Shown in pieces: positions 35,935 through 46,898 of a stretch of DNA of 64,000 nt (position 1 is the first letter of the stretch; the number at the start of each line of letters is the position of its first letter). The notes beneath the pieces are model-generated. The model made no database searches. It was not told where the DNA came from and worked only from the letters and a program-made list of their open reading frames with translations. This DNA is from Rhizobium sp. Q54 (GTDB lineage: Bacteria; Pseudomonadota; Alphaproteobacteria; UBA2966; CAIVPW01). The translations under genes were made by a program, and so were the position numbers. The stretch spans positions 28,877 through 92,876 of the forward strand of contig CAMEYM010000011.1 in the NCBI GenBank assembly GCA_945947575.1, read 5' to 3'.

Positions 35935-36999
35935 ATGAGCTTCATTTGGCCTTCGATGCTTTGGCTTCTCTTCATCCCGCCGCTCTTGGTGGGCATGTAC
36001 CTGCTCATCCTGCGGCGCAAGAAGAAGGCGGCGCTGCGCTACGCCAACATCTCGATGGTGCGTGAATCGATCGGACGCGGCTCGCGCTTCCGCCGCCACG
36101 CGCCGCCCGCGCTGATGCTCGCGGCCCTGGTCGTCATGCTGATGGCCGTGGCGCGGCCCGAGACCGTGCTCACGCTCGCCTCGCGCACCTCGGACGTCAT
36201 GCTGTCGATGGACATCTCCGGCAGCATGCGCGCCCCGGACATCGAGCCGACGCGCATCGAGGCGTCCAAGCTCGCCGCCAAAGCCTTCATCGACATGCAG
36301 CCGCGCGACGTCAAGATCGGCATCACCGCCTTCGCCGGCGCCGCGTTGCTCGTGCAGGCGCCGACCATCGACCGCGATGCGCTGCTCGCCACCATCGACC
36401 GCCTGGAGTTGCAGCGCGGCACCGCCGTGGGGAGCGCCATTCTGGTGTCGCTGAAGACGATCTTCCCCGACGCCCAGATCGATCTCGGCCAGATGAGCCC
36501 GCAGGAGCGCGCCGCGCAGCAGCGCCAAGGCGGCCAGGCGCTGGGGCAGGGCACACCCGGCATGCCGGCGCCGCAGCCGCGCCAGCCCGTCATTCCCGGC
36601 TCCTACGATAACGCCATCATCATCGTGCTGACCGACGGCAACACCAACACCGGCGTCGATCCGATCGTCGCCGCGCGTCTTGCCGCCGACTACGGCGTCA
36701 AGGTGTTCACGGTCGGCTTCGGCGCCCAGCCCGGCGGCGGCGTCGCCGAGTTCGCCGGCCAGCGCCAGCGCACCATGCTCAACGAGGATGCGCTCCGCCA
36801 GGTTGCCGAGATCACCCGCGGCGCGTACTTCCACGCGGCAAGCGCCGAAGAGCTCACCGAGGTCTACAAGACCCTCAACCGCGCGTTCTTCCTCGAAACC
36901 AAGAAGACCGAGGTCACCGCCTTCTTCGCCGCCGTCGCCGCCGGCCTGACCCTGCTATCGGCTGGCCTCTCCATGCTCTGGTTCAGCCGCGTCTTCTAA
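35935..36999 (+). CDS. VWA-domain membrane protein (BatA-like)
   Basis: 354 residues: two N-terminal transmembrane helices (residues about 6-25 and 55-75), a von Willebrand A domain with an intact metal-ion adhesion site (DISGSM with Asp93, plus TDGNTNTG), and one C-terminal helix (about 325-350). A Gln/Gly/Pro-rich insertion lies in the middle of the VWA domain (QERAAQQRQGGQALGQGTPG). Topology places the VWA domain in the periplasm as in BatA/BatB. It closes the protease-MoxR-DUF58-VWA operon; BatB-E counterparts are not seen nearby. Confidence 0.93.
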   Translation: MSFIWPSMLWLLFIPPLLVGMYLLILRRKKKAALRYANISMVRESIGRGSRFRRHAPPALMLAALVVMLMAVARPETVLTLASRTSDVMLSMDISGSMRAPDIEPTRIEASKLAAKAFIDMQPRDVKIGITAFAGAALLVQAPTIDRDALLATIDRLELQRGTAVGSAILVSLKTIFPDAQIDLGQMSPQERAAQQRQGGQALGQGTPGMPAPQPRQPVIPGSYDNAIIIVLTDGNTNTGVDPIVAARLAADYGVKVFTVGFGAQPGGGVAEFAGQRQRTMLNEDALRQVAEITRGAYFHAASAEELTEVYKTLNRAFFLETKKTEVTAFFAAVAAGLTLLSAGLSMLWFSRVF

Positions 37000-37018
37000 A
37001 CGTTCTCGCCAAGACAAG

Positions 37019-37066
37019 AGAACCCTCCCCCGCACGGGGGGAGGGCAGGGTGAGGGGCAAGAATCG
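37019..37066. repeat. Dispersed hairpin repeat, copy A (short form)
   Basis: CCCTCCCCC and GGGGGGAGGG arms form a hairpin, followed by CAGGGTGAGGGGCAAGAATCG. The same 3' flank occurs near 41.0 and 50.9 kb. It fills the gap between the convergent VWA and ruvX genes and could serve as a terminator. Confidence 0.8.
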
Positions 37067-37103
37067 GGCGCGGGCGCGCATCTTTTCTGCCCCATCACAA
37101 CGG

Positions 37104-37568
37104 TTACCCCGCACGAATCCGGTCCAGCGCCCCCTGCAGGATGTAAGCGGCCGCCATCTTGTCCACGACTTCGGTGCGCTTCTTGCGCGACGCGTCCGCG
37201 TCGATCAGCGTGCGGGTGACGGCCGCCGTCGATAGCCGCTCGTCCCACAACGCGATGGGGAGTCCCAGCGCCTGCTCCAGGCTGCGCCCGAACGCCCGCG
37301 CCGACTGCGCCTTGGGGCCTTCGCTGCCGTCCATGTTGCGCGGCAGCCCAACCACCAGCCCGCCGATGTTCTCCGCCGCGACGATGGCGCGCAGCTCGGT
37401 GACCATGGCCGCGAGCTTGCCGCGCTTCAGCGTCGCATAGGACGTGGCCACCGCCAGGCCGGGATCGCAGATCGCCACGCCGACGTTCTTCTCGCCGGGG
37501 TCCAGGCCAAGCAGCCGCTGGCCCGGCTTGAGGAGGGCTTTGAGGTCTGTCGGGTTGCGGTCGCTCAT
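37104..37568 (-). CDS. ruvX: RuvX/YqgF Holliday-junction resolvase-like protein
   Basis: 154-residue RNase H-fold protein of the essential YqgF/RuvX family, implicated in pre-16S rRNA 5' maturation and in junction resolution. Conserved blocks: LLGLDPGEKNVGVAICD with the first catalytic Asp, VVGLPRNMDGSEGPKAQ, WDERLSTAAV with the Glu, and VVDKMAAAYILQ with the last Asp. ATG 37568 is about 90 bases from the divergent gatC start. Length is normal. Confidence 0.95.
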   Translation of the reverse strand: MSDRNPTDLKALLKPGQRLLGLDPGEKNVGVAICDPGLAVATSYATLKRGKLAAMVTELRAIVAAENIGGLVVGLPRNMDGSEGPKAQSARAFGRSLEQALGLPIALWDERLSTAAVTRTLIDADASRKKRTEVVDKMAAAYILQGALDRIRAG

Positions 37569-37655
37569 GACGGCTGGTAGGTTCCGCCCTTCCTGAAACC
37601 AAGGGTTTCCGCCGCTTTTTCGGCCAGGGACCTAGCTCGTTGCAGAAGGTCGCAT

Positions 37656-37942
37656 ATGGCTCTCGACAAGGCCACGGTGACGAAGATTGCCCGGCTGGCG
37701 CGCGTGCGCGTCGCCGAGTCCGACAAGGACGGCCTCGCCGGCGAGCTCTCCGGCATCCTCGCCTTCATCGAGCAGCTCAACGAGATCGACACCAAGGGCG
37801 TCGAGCCGATGACCAGTGTCGTCGCCATGCCGCTGCCGCGCCGCGAGGACAAGGTCACCGACGGCGGCAAGCAGGACGACATCCTCGCCAATGCGCCGGA
37901 GAAGACCGCTGGCTTCTTCACCATCCCCAAGGTCATCGAATA

Positions 37943-37943
<1 letters not shown>
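37656..37943 (+). CDS. gatC: Asp/Glu-tRNA amidotransferase subunit GatC
   Basis: 95-residue small subunit that wraps around GatA and stabilises the GatCAB complex. Typical start [13 protein letters not shown], the helix [12 protein letters not shown], and the extended linker [19 protein letters not shown] ending FFTIPKVIE. The stop (TAG 37941-37943) overlaps the GTG of gatA by one base. First gene of gatCAB. Confidence 0.96.
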
Positions 37944-39417
<1,474 letters not shown>

Positions 39418-39421
<4 letters not shown>

Positions 39422-40914
39422 CCGCCCCAACCCCTGCGCTGCTGAAGGGCGCCACCGGTGATTGGGAGCTGATCATCGGCCTGGAGGTGCACGCCCAGGT
39501 CACCTCGAACTCCAAGCTGTTCTCCGGCGCCTCGACCGAGTTCGGCGCCGAGCCCAATACCCAGGTGTCGCTCATCGACGCCGCGTTCCCCGGCATGCTG
39601 CCGGTCATCAACGCGTTCGTCGTCGAGCAGGCCGTGCGCACCGGCCTCGGCCTGAATGCGCAGATCAACCTGCGCTCGGTGTTCGACCGCAAGAACTACT
39701 TCTATCCGGACTTGCCCGCCGGCTATCAGATCTCGCAGTACAAGCAGCCGATCGTCGGCGAGGGCATCGTCACTGTCGAGCTGCGCGACGGCAGCGTGCG
39801 CGAAGTCGGCATCGAGCGCCTGCACTTGGAACAGGACGCCGGCAAGAGCCTGCACGACCAGCACCCCAAGCTCACGTACGTCGATTTGAACCGCGCCGGC
39901 GTCGCGCTGATGGAGATCGTCTCCAAGCCCGACCTGCGTTCGGGCGAGGAAGCGGGTGAGTACGTCAAGAAGCTGCGCACCATTTTGCGCTACCTCGGCA
40001 CATGCGACGGCAACATGGAGCAGGGCTCATTGCGCTGCGACGTCAACGTCTCCGTGCGCAAACCGGGCGCGCCCCTCGGCACGCGCTGCGAGATCAAGAA
40101 CGTCAACTCCGTGCGCTTCCTTCAGCAGGCCGTGGACTTCGAGTCGCGCCGCCAGATCGAGGAGCTCGAAGCGGGCAGGGCGATCAAGCAGGAGACGCGC
40201 CTCTACGACGCCAACACCGGCGAGACGCGCTCGATGCGCTCCAAGGAAGAGGCGCACGACTACCGCTACTTTCCCGATCCGGACTTGCTTCCGCTCGAGC
40301 TCACCCCGGACTTCGTCGCGCGCATCAAGGCCTCCTTGCCCGAGCTGCCTGACGCCAAGGCCGCGCGCCTCGAGAAAGAACTCGGCATCGCGCCCTACCA
40401 GGCGCGCGTGCTGGTGATGGAGAAAGAATCCGCCGACTACTTCGAGGCGTTCGTCGCCGCCGTGCAGAAGCGCACCGGCAAGGCGCAGAAGGACATCGGC
40501 CAGGACTGCGCCAACGTCGTCGTCACCGAATTGTTCGGCGCGCTGAACAAGGACTCCAAGTCCATTGAGTCCTCGCCCATCTCGCCCACCGCACTCGCCG
40601 GCCTGCAGGCGCTCAAGATGGACGGCACCATCTCCGGCCCGACCGCCAAGAAGGTGTTCGAGGAGATGTACGCCACCGGCAAGGACGCCTCGGCCATCGT
40701 CGAAGAGAAGGGCCTCCGCCAAGTCTCCGACACCGGCGCTTTGGAAGCGATGGTCGACAAGGTCATCACTGAGAACCCGAAGCAGGTCGAGCAATTCCGC
40801 GGCGGCAAGGAGACAGTCATCACCTTCTTCGTCGGCCAGATCATGAAAGCCAGCCGCGGCACCGCCAACCCCGCCATGGTCACCGAGCTCCTCAAGAAGA
40901 AGCTCGCGAAGTAA
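39418..40914 (+). CDS. gatB: Asp/Glu-tRNA amidotransferase subunit GatB
   Basis: Kinase/transamidase subunit of 498 residues that activates and amidates mischarged Glu-tRNA(Gln) or Asp-tRNA(Asn). Conserved: [55 protein letters not shown], and CDVNVSVRK. The C-terminal tail domain (from about residue 350) is helical with a final YqeY-like part. GTG 39418 overlaps the gatA stop as GTGA. The frame extends upstream through gatA but has no family match there. Confidence 0.97.
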
Positions 40915-40920
40915 CAACCC

Positions 40921-41016
40921 AAGAACCCTCCCCCGGCGTCGCCGCGGGACGCGCGCAGGCGCGCGGGCGCGCCTTCGGCACGACGCGGGAGGGCAGGGTG
41001 AGGGGCAATAAGAATC
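40921..41016. repeat. Dispersed hairpin repeat, copy B (long form)
   Basis: Starts AAGAACCCTCCCCC, contains a GC-only inner part with the blocks GGGACGCGCGC and GCGCGCCTTCGGCACGACG, and ends GGGAGGGCAGGGTGAGGGG. The outer arms pair as in copy A. It lies directly after gatB. The inner blocks are shared with copy C at 50.8 kb. Confidence 0.85.
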
Positions 41017-41176
41017 GCAGTTCTCCGCGGTTCTCCGCTCGTGTGTTGGTATCCCATCACACACCTGCGGATTCTCCGCGGCACCCCCGCCGCGCCAACG
41101 CCTCGTTAACCTTCTCGGCCCAAAACTGTTCTCGCCGCGGCACCTAACCTAAGTCGTGGCTACCGGGGTGAGGAAC

Positions 41177-41473
41177 ATGGGCGAGCGCATCAATACCTTC
41201 GTGGACGACTGTCAGCACAAGGCCGAGAAGGGGGTCGCCGAGTCGCAATACGACCTCGGTCTGCTCTACTCGATCGGCAAGGGCGTGCCCCGCGACTACG
41301 TCGCCGCCCACAAGTGGTTCAACCTCGCCGCCATGCGCGGCATGCCGGAAGCGCGCGATCTCCGCGCCGAGCTCGCCGGCCAGATGACGAAAGAAGACGT
41401 CGCCGAGGCCCTCCGCCAGGCCCGCGCCTGGCTCGCCACCCACGCCCCGACCAAGATCATCCTCGCGGCCTAG
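41177..41473 (+). CDS. Sel1-repeat protein
   Basis: 98-residue protein with one to two Sel1-like repeats: A-KGVAESQYDLGLLYSIGKGVPRD and AAHKWFNLAAMRGMPEAR, the classical A-x-x-x-YN-LG--Y--G-GV pattern. There is no signal peptide, so it is probably cytoplasmic. ATG 41177 is chosen because GGTGAGGA is just upstream; a GTG at 41156 is in frame but has no site. Sel1 repeats mediate protein contacts; the partner is unknown. Confidence 0.88.
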   Translation: MGERINTFVDDCQHKAEKGVAESQYDLGLLYSIGKGVPRDYVAAHKWFNLAAMRGMPEARDLRAELAGQMTKEDVAEALRQARAWLATHAPTKIILAA

Positions 41474-41608
41474 CTCCCGTTTCCCAGCGCGGCACCGCCC
41501 CTCCCGCGGGCGCCGCCTGGACCGCCGAGCGGCGCCTCAAGGCACCCAACCAAGGGTGCCAGGGCGCCGTTCGAGCGTTAGGATGCGCCTTCCATTTTGG
41601 GAGGTCCC

Positions 41609-42457
41609 ATGTCGTTGCGACAGCTTCGCGCGTTTTTGCTTGCCCTCGGTGCTTCGATGACCTTCCTCGCGCCTTTCGCCCACGCCCAGATCGCGACCGA
41701 CCCCGAGTACACGGCGCAGATGACGCGCCTGACGATCGGCGCCAACGGCTACGGCGGTCCGCTCACGCTGTCCCGCCAACCCATCACCGTCGCGCCGGCG
41801 CCGGTCGCCTACGAGGGCACCTCGACGACGTACTCCTCCACGTTCTCGTCCGCCGTGAAGCTGACCGGTTCGGTGAAGCAGGACGGCGCCAACCTCGTCC
41901 ACGAGCAGTCGCTCATCGACGCGCGCGTCTCACCGACCCAGCCCGCGGTCACCGTGCGCATCGTCGCCAACGCTCAGGGACAAGAGAGCAACCGCGACCT
42001 CACGTACCCCGCGTACGAGCGCGCGCCTGCGGACGGGCAGACCGCCGCCATGAAGACCATGTTCGGCCGCATGGCCGACGGCCTCATCGCCGACAGCACC
42101 CGCCCGCACACCGCGACGGGCGGCGAGCCGTGGCAGACCCAGGCCGACATCACCAAGACGATGCTGGCGAGCCTGCCCCCGGGCCTCTCGGTCACCAAGA
42201 ACACCGTGGTGGAGAAGCTCGAAGGCACGACCCGCGTCGAGGGCCGGCGCGCCGTGCTGCTGACCACCGACGGCACCATGGAGCTCGCGGCCACCGGCGC
42301 CACGCTCACGATGACCCTCAAGGGCTACCGGCTGGTCGACACCGAAACCGGCCTCGAACTGGAGAGCCTGCAGGGCCTGACCAGCACCAACGTCGTCGGC
42401 GGCCGGGCGCAACCGCCGGCTTCTACCGTCACCTACACCGTGCGCAGCATTCGTTGA
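41609..42457 (+). CDS. Secreted protein of unknown function
   Basis: 282-residue protein with a clear signal peptide (RQLRAFLLALGASMTFLAPFAHAQ) and a mature part rich in Thr, Ala and Val with alternating beta-strand pattern. No domain is recognised and the mature part has no cysteine. ATG 41609 follows GGGAGG at the right distance; a TTG 12 bases upstream is also in frame. It is monocistronic, between the Sel1 gene and tRNA-Ser. A periplasmic or outer-membrane-associated beta protein is likely, but function cannot be assigned. Confidence 0.8.
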   Translation: MSLRQLRAFLLALGASMTFLAPFAHAQIATDPEYTAQMTRLTIGANGYGGPLTLSRQPITVAPAPVAYEGTSTTYSSTFSSAVKLTGSVKQDGANLVHEQSLIDARVSPTQPAVTVRIVANAQGQESNRDLTYPAYERAPADGQTAAMKTMFGRMADGLIADSTRPHTATGGEPWQTQADITKTMLASLPPGLSVTKNTVVEKLEGTTRVEGRRAVLLTTDGTMELAATGATLTMTLKGYRLVDTETGLELESLQGLTSTNVVGGRAQPPASTVTYTVRSIR

Positions 42458-42533
42458 CACCCGGAAGTCGCCTCTCTATCTAGGCGGCTTCGCGGCGGGC
42501 GGACCCAGGCCGCGCCAATGAATGCAAAGGTCT

Positions 42534-42626
42534 GGACGGGTGGCCGAGTGGTCGAAGGCAACGGTTTGCTAAACCGTCATACGGTCAAAAGCTGTATCGA
42601 GGGTTCGAATCCCTCCCCGTCCGCCA
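42534..42626 (+). tRNA. tRNA-Ser (anticodon GCT)
   Basis: Class II tRNA: acceptor GGACGGG pairs with CCCGTCC, discriminator G and encoded CCA at the 3' end (42624-42626). The anticodon loop TTGCTAA is closed by ACGGT/ACCGT, giving anticodon GCT for Ser AGC/AGU codons. A long variable arm (CATACGGTCAAAAGCTGTAT) and the T loop TTCGAAT are present, as expected for tRNA-Ser. Confidence 0.96.
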
Positions 42627-42632
42627 AGCATC

Positions 42633-42658
42633 AAGGGCCCCCCAACGGGGCCCTTTTT
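42633..42658 (+). terminator. Rho-independent terminator of tRNA-Ser
   Basis: Arms AAGGGCCCC (42633-42641) and GGGGCCCTT (42647-42655), loop of 5, followed by TTTTT. It begins seven bases after the tRNA CCA end. Confidence 0.92.
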
Positions 42659-42687
42659 GTTTGCCCGCGGAGCGCTACATAGAGGGC

Positions 42688-42900
42688 ATGCCGCAGGACC
42701 CAAAACCTCCCGGTGTGAAGGACCCAACGCCTCCCGGCGTGCGGGACCCCAAACCTCCTGTGGTGCGGGATCCAAAGCCTCCCGTCGTGAAGAACCCGCA
42801 GCCCCCGGTCGTGCGGGACCCGACAGGCCCCTCTAACGAGCCAGCGCAAGCCCTAGGCTCGGGGCCGTTCGCGCACCATATTCAGGGGGCGTTTCCTTGA
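42688..42900 (+). CDS. Small Pro-rich repeat protein (hypothetical)
   Basis: 70-residue frame made largely of octapeptide repeats: DPKPPGVK, DPTPPGVR, DPKPPVVR, DPKPPVVK, NPQPPVVR. The DNA repeats are five 24-base units from 42697 to 42816. Differences between units fall mostly in third codon positions of this frame (CCC/CCT/CCG, GTG/GTC, AAA/AAG), which supports translation. GAGGG just before the ATG is rather close for a ribosome site. The C-terminal 25 residues are non-repetitive. There is no signal peptide. It lies between the tRNA terminator and the next secreted-protein gene. Function unknown; a low-complexity spacer or binding peptide is possible. Confidence 0.5.
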   Translation: MPQDPKPPGVKDPTPPGVRDPKPPVVRDPKPPVVKNPQPPVVRDPTGPSNEPAQALGSGPFAHHIQGAFP

Positions 42901-42924
42901 TTTGAGAATCGGAGAACCTTCCCC

Positions 42925-43275
42925 ATGGCAAACCGCATCTCCCGCGGCGCGTCCTTGTCGGTCCCGGCACTGGCTGCCGCGTCCCTCGCCTTCTTCGCCA
43001 TTGCCGCGACCGCGCAGAACGCCCCGGCCCCCGCAGTCCCCGGCGCAGCCGCTCCGGCCGCGACCGCACCCGGCGCCTTGGCCGGCAATACGGTCGTCGG
43101 CAAGGTCAAGACCGTGGACGAGATGGAGAAGAGCATCATCTTGGAGAACGGCACCAAGTACGTGGCCGCCGGCAACGTCGTGGTCGACGCCTTCACTCCC
43201 GGCCAGACCGTGACGATGATCGTAGACGCGACCGCCAACCCGCCGCGCATTCTCAAGATCGACCAAGGCGGGTGA
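42925..43275 (+). CDS. Small secreted protein, DUF1344-like
   Basis: 116 residues with a signal peptide (SVPALAAASLAFFAIAATAQ), an Ala/Pro linker and a small beta domain GNTVVGKVKTVDEMEKSIILENGTKY..FTPGQTVTMIVD, which resembles the DUF1344 pattern (V-G-V--VD----I-L-DG--Y--------LKPG--V---). ATG 42925 has GGAGA upstream. Converges on recQ. A periplasmic location is expected; function unknown. Confidence 0.75.
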   Translation: MANRISRGASLSVPALAAASLAFFAIAATAQNAPAPAVPGAAAPAATAPGALAGNTVVGKVKTVDEMEKSIILENGTKYVAAGNVVVDAFTPGQTVTMIVDATANPPRILKIDQGG

Positions 43276-43277
43276 GG

Positions 43278-45083
43278 TCACTCCTTCGCGGTGATCACCG
43301 CGAGGAACGCCGCCCCGTACCGCGTCAGCTTCGCCTGACCCACGCCGTGGATCGCGCTCATCTCCGCCAGCGTCTTCGGCTGGTGCGTCGCCAGCTCGAT
43401 CAGCGTGCGATCCGGAAACACCACATACGCCGGCACCCGCGCCGCCGAGGCGAGGGTGCGCCGCAGCTGCTTCAACCTGTCCAGCAGCGGCCCATCCGCG
43501 TCGCCGGTCGGTAGCGCCGCGCCGCGCTCCTTGCGCTTGCGCTCCCGCGGCCTCAGCACGTCGGCGCGCAAGTCGATCTTGGCGCGCCCGCCCATCACCT
43601 CGCGCCCGGCCGGCGTGATGACCCACCGCCCGTAGCCCGCCACGTCCAGCGTCACCAACCCCGCCGCATGAATCTGGCGCAGGATCGAGCGCCACTCGCT
43701 CTTGCCGCGCTCCGCGCCGACCCCGAACGTCGGCAGTTTGTCGTGCCCGTACTGCTTGATCGCGTCGGTTGCGTTGCCGAGCAGGATGTTGACGACATGC
43801 TCGCTGCCGAAGCGCTCTCCCGTGCGCTTCATCGCCGACATCAGCTTCTGCGCCTCGACCGTGCCGTCGAACGTCTGCACGCCGTCTGCGCACAGATCGC
43901 AGTTGCCGCACGGCTCCGTCGTCTCGCCGAAGTACGCGAGCAACGTCTGGCGGCGGCAACGCGGCGCCTCGCACAGCGACAGCAGCGCATTGAGGCGCTG
44001 GAACTCGACGCGCTTCTGCTCGTCGCCTGCCTGGCTGTCGTCGATCTGCATGCGGCGCAGCCGGATGTCTTCTTGTCCGTACAGGGTCAGCGTGTCGGCC
44101 GGCAGGCCGTCGCGCCCGGCGCGGCCGATCTCCTGGTAGTAGGACTCGATGTTCTTGGGCAGGTCCGCGTGACACACGAACCGCACGTCGGGCTTGTCGA
44201 TGCCCATGCCGAACGCCACCGTCGCGACGATCACCACCGCGTCGTCGCGCACGAACGTGTCCTGGTTGGCGTCGCGCACGCTCTTGTCGAGGCCAGCGTG
44301 GTAGGGCAGGGCGTTCACGCCCGCGCCGGCCAGCGCCGTCGCGAAGTCCTCGGTGCGCGCCCGCGAGCTGCAGTAGATGATGCCGGCCTCGCCCTTGTGC
44401 TGCTGCACGAACTCCGCGACCTGCTTCTTGCCGCCCGCCTTGGGCCGGATGGCGAGGCGCAGGTTGGGCCGGTCGAATCCGCCGATGAACAGGCGCGGTT
44501 TGCTGGGGAACAGCTGCGCTGCAACATCCGCCCGCGTCGCCGCATCCGCCGTCGCCGTGAACGCCACCGTTTGCTTTGCTCCGACCGCCGCGCGCAGTCC
44601 GCCGAGCGCGAGGTACTCCGGCCGGAAGTCGTGCCCCCATTGCGAGACGCAATGCGCCTCGTCGATGGCCACCGTGGTGCAGCCCGCCTCGCGCAGCAGC
44701 GCGGTCGTATCACTTCGCGCCAGCCGCTCCGGCGCCGCGTACAGGAGCCGCAACGTACGGCCGCGCAGCGCCTCGGTGGTGCGCCGGTTCTCGTCCGGCT
44801 CGTTGCTCGAGTTGAGGGCGGCCGCCGGCACGCCCAGCGCCCGCATCTGCGCCACCTGGTCGCGCATGAGGGCGATGAGCGGCGAGACGACCAGGGTCAG
44901 GCCGCCGCCGACGATCGCCGGCAGCTGATAGCAGAGCGATTTGCCACTGCCGGTCGGCATCACCGCCAGCACGTCCTCGCCGCCGAGGACAGCGGAGATG
45001 ATGGCCTCCTGCCCGGGCCGGAACTCCTGGAAGCCGAAGACGTCACGCAGGATCGTACGCGCGCGGGTCAGTTCATCGGCCAT
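43278..45083 (-). CDS. recQ: ATP-dependent DNA helicase RecQ
   Basis: 3'-5' helicase of 601 residues for recombination and fork repair. Motif 0 (FGFQEFRPGQEAII), motif I (PTGSGKSLCYQ), DEAH (IDEAHCVSQWGHDFRPEY), motif V/VI (VAFGMGIDKPDVRFV, YYQEIGRAGRDG), the zinc-binding cysteines (CRRQTLLAYFGE..CGNCDLC), the winged-helix RQC part and an HRDC domain at the C-terminus are all present. ATG 45083 is used in preference to a TTG 9 bases upstream. It is a full-length RecQ with no neighbour on the same strand. Confidence 0.96.
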   Translation of the reverse strand: MADELTRARTILRDVFGFQEFRPGQEAIISAVLGGEDVLAVMPTGSGKSLCYQLPAIVGGGLTLVVSPLIALMRDQVAQMRALGVPAAALNSSNEPDENRRTTEALRGRTLRLLYAAPERLARSDTTALLREAGCTTVAIDEAHCVSQWGHDFRPEYLALGGLRAAVGAKQTVAFTATADAATRADVAAQLFPSKPRLFIGGFDRPNLRLAIRPKAGGKKQVAEFVQQHKGEAGIIYCSSRARTEDFATALAGAGVNALPYHAGLDKSVRDANQDTFVRDDAVVIVATVAFGMGIDKPDVRFVCHADLPKNIESYYQEIGRAGRDGLPADTLTLYGQEDIRLRRMQIDDSQAGDEQKRVEFQRLNALLSLCEAPRCRRQTLLAYFGETTEPCGNCDLCADGVQTFDGTVEAQKLMSAMKRTGERFGSEHVVNILLGNATDAIKQYGHDKLPTFGVGAERGKSEWRSILRQIHAAGLVTLDVAGYGRWVITPAGREVMGGRAKIDLRADVLRPRERKRKERGAALPTGDADGPLLDRLKQLRRTLASAARVPAYVVFPDRTLIELATHQPKTLAEMSAIHGVGQAKLTRYGAAFLAVITAKE

Positions 45084-45170
45084 GCGCGGCAATCTTAGCC
45101 TCGTGGACGCGTTCGCGCTTGACCCACGCGCGATCCCGACGCAAACAAGGCGGCCTTACGAGAGCCCCCG

Positions 45171-46118
45171 ATGCCGACCATCCTTTCCGTCGCCAACCTG
45201 TCGAAGACCTACGCGCCCAGGCCGCCGCGGCAGGCCGCGTTCGAGGCATTGAAGAACGTCAACCTCGACATCCAGCGCGGCGAAATCTTTGCGCTGCTCG
45301 GCCCCAACGGCGCCGGCAAGACGACGCTCATCAGCATCGTTTGCGGCATCGTCACCGCAAGCTCCGGCAAGGTCACGGTGGACGGGTTCGACAACGTCAC
45401 TCAGTACCGCGAGGCGCGCTCGCGCATCGGGCTCGTGCCCCAGGAGCTGCACACCGACGCGTTCGAAAGCGTGTGGAAGACCATCTCGTTCAGCCGCGGC
45501 CTGTGGGGCCTGCCCCCCAATCCCGCGCATATCGAAAAGGTCATGCGCGACCTGTCCCTGTGGGACAAGAAGGACAACCGCGTCATGACGCTGTCGGGCG
45601 GCATGAAGCGCCGCCTGATGATCGCCAAGGCGCTCGCCCACGAGCCCAACATCCTGTTCCTCGACGAGCCGACCGCCGGCGTCGATGTCGAGCTGCGCAA
45701 GGACATGTGGAACCTGGTGCGCGGCTTGCGCGCCAGCGGCGTCACCATCATCCTGACGACGCACTACATCCAGGAGGCCGAGGAGATGGCCGACCGCGTC
45801 GGCATCATCACGAAGGGCGAACTCATCCTGGTCGAGCAGAAAGCCGCGCTGATGGAGAAGCTCGGCAGCAAACAGCTCGCGCTGCACCTGGCGAGCAAGC
45901 TCGACGCCATCCCCGCGTCGCTCAGCGCCTACAAGCTCTCGCTCGCCGCGGGTGGAACGGACCTCGTCTATGAGTACGACACCAAGGGCGAGCGCACCGG
46001 CATCACGGCCCTGCTCCAGGACGTCGCCGCCGCCGGCATTCGCTTCAAGGACGTCGAGACCAAGGAAAGCTCGCTCGAAGAGATCTTTGTGGGCCTGCTG
46101 CGGGAGCCGCGCCCATGA
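45171..46118 (+). CDS. ABC-2 exporter ATP-binding protein
   Basis: 315-residue ATPase: Walker [12 protein letters not shown]-loop LVPQELHTD, signature LSGGMKRRL, Walker [14 protein letters not shown], and H-loop [14 protein letters not shown]. The C-terminal extension of about 80 residues is typical of DrrA/NodI-like members. ATGA overlap with the permease gene downstream shows that the two make one transporter. Substrate (drug, polysaccharide, lipid or peptide) is not predictable from these sequences. Confidence 0.95.
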   Translation: MPTILSVANLSKTYAPRPPRQAAFEALKNVNLDIQRGEIFALLGPNGAGKTTLISIVCGIVTASSGKVTVDGFDNVTQYREARSRIGLVPQELHTDAFESVWKTISFSRGLWGLPPNPAHIEKVMRDLSLWDKKDNRVMTLSGGMKRRLMIAKALAHEPNILFLDEPTAGVDVELRKDMWNLVRGLRASGVTIILTTHYIQEAEEMADRVGIITKGELILVEQKAALMEKLGSKQLALHLASKLDAIPASLSAYKLSLAAGGTDLVYEYDTKGERTGITALLQDVAAAGIRFKDVETKESSLEEIFVGLLREPRP

Positions 46119-46888
46119 CCGCCGCCATGAACGTCCAAGCCGTCAAGTCGATCTATAGGTTCGAGATGTCGCGCTGGTTCCGCACCGTCGGCCAGAGCGT
46201 GCTGTCGCCGGTGATCTCGACCTCGCTCTACTTCATCGTGTTCGGCGCGGCGATCGGCTCGCTGATGCAGGATATCGGCGGCGTCGCCTACGGCTCTTTC
46301 CTGGTCCCGGGGCTGGTCATGCTCATGCTGCTGACCCAGAGCGTTTCCAACGCCTCGTTCGGCATCTACTTCCCGAAGTTCACCGGCACCATCTACGAGA
46401 TCCTGTCGGCGCCGGTCTCCTTCGTCGAGATCGTGCTCGGCTACGTCGGCGCGGCGGCCACCAAGTCGGTGCTGCTCGGCTTCATCATCATGGCGACGGC
46501 GACCTTGTTCGTTCCGGTCGAGATCCAGCATCCCCTCTGGATGCTGACGTTCCTCGTCCTCACCGCGCTCACGTTCAGCCTGCTCGGCTTCATCATCGGC
46601 ATCTGGGCCGACGGCTTTGAGAAGCTGTCGCTGGTGCCGACGCTGATCATCACGCCGCTGACCTTCCTCGGCGGCAGCTTCTACTCCATCGAGATGCTGC
46701 CCGAGCCGTGGCAGACGCTGACCCTGTTCAACCCGGTCGTGTATCTCATCAGCGGCTTCCGCTGGAGCTTCTACGGCATCTCCGACGTCGGCGTCGGCGT
46801 CAGCCTCGGCATGACGCTCTTCTTCCTCGGCCTGTGCCTCGCCGTCGTGGCGCGCATCTTCGCCACCGGGTACCGCCTGAAGTCGTAA
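46115..46888 (+). CDS. ABC-2 type transporter permease
   Basis: 257 residues with six predicted transmembrane helices in the ABC-2 pattern. Landmarks are the N-terminal [18 protein letters not shown], the [13 protein letters not shown] loop, and the late [17 protein letters not shown] segment typical of the family, followed by [16 protein letters not shown]. It starts within the ATPase stop (ATGA). Met5 at 46127 is an alternative start. It forms a homodimeric pore with two copies of the ATPase (family knowledge). Confidence 0.93.
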   Translation: MTAAMNVQAVKSIYRFEMSRWFRTVGQSVLSPVISTSLYFIVFGAAIGSLMQDIGGVAYGSFLVPGLVMLMLLTQSVSNASFGIYFPKFTGTIYEILSAPVSFVEIVLGYVGAAATKSVLLGFIIMATATLFVPVEIQHPLWMLTFLVLTALTFSLLGFIIGIWADGFEKLSLVPTLIITPLTFLGGSFYSIEMLPEPWQTLTLFNPVVYLISGFRWSFYGISDVGVGVSLGMTLFFLGLCLAVVARIFATGYRLKS

Positions 46889-46898
46889 GATTGGCGCC

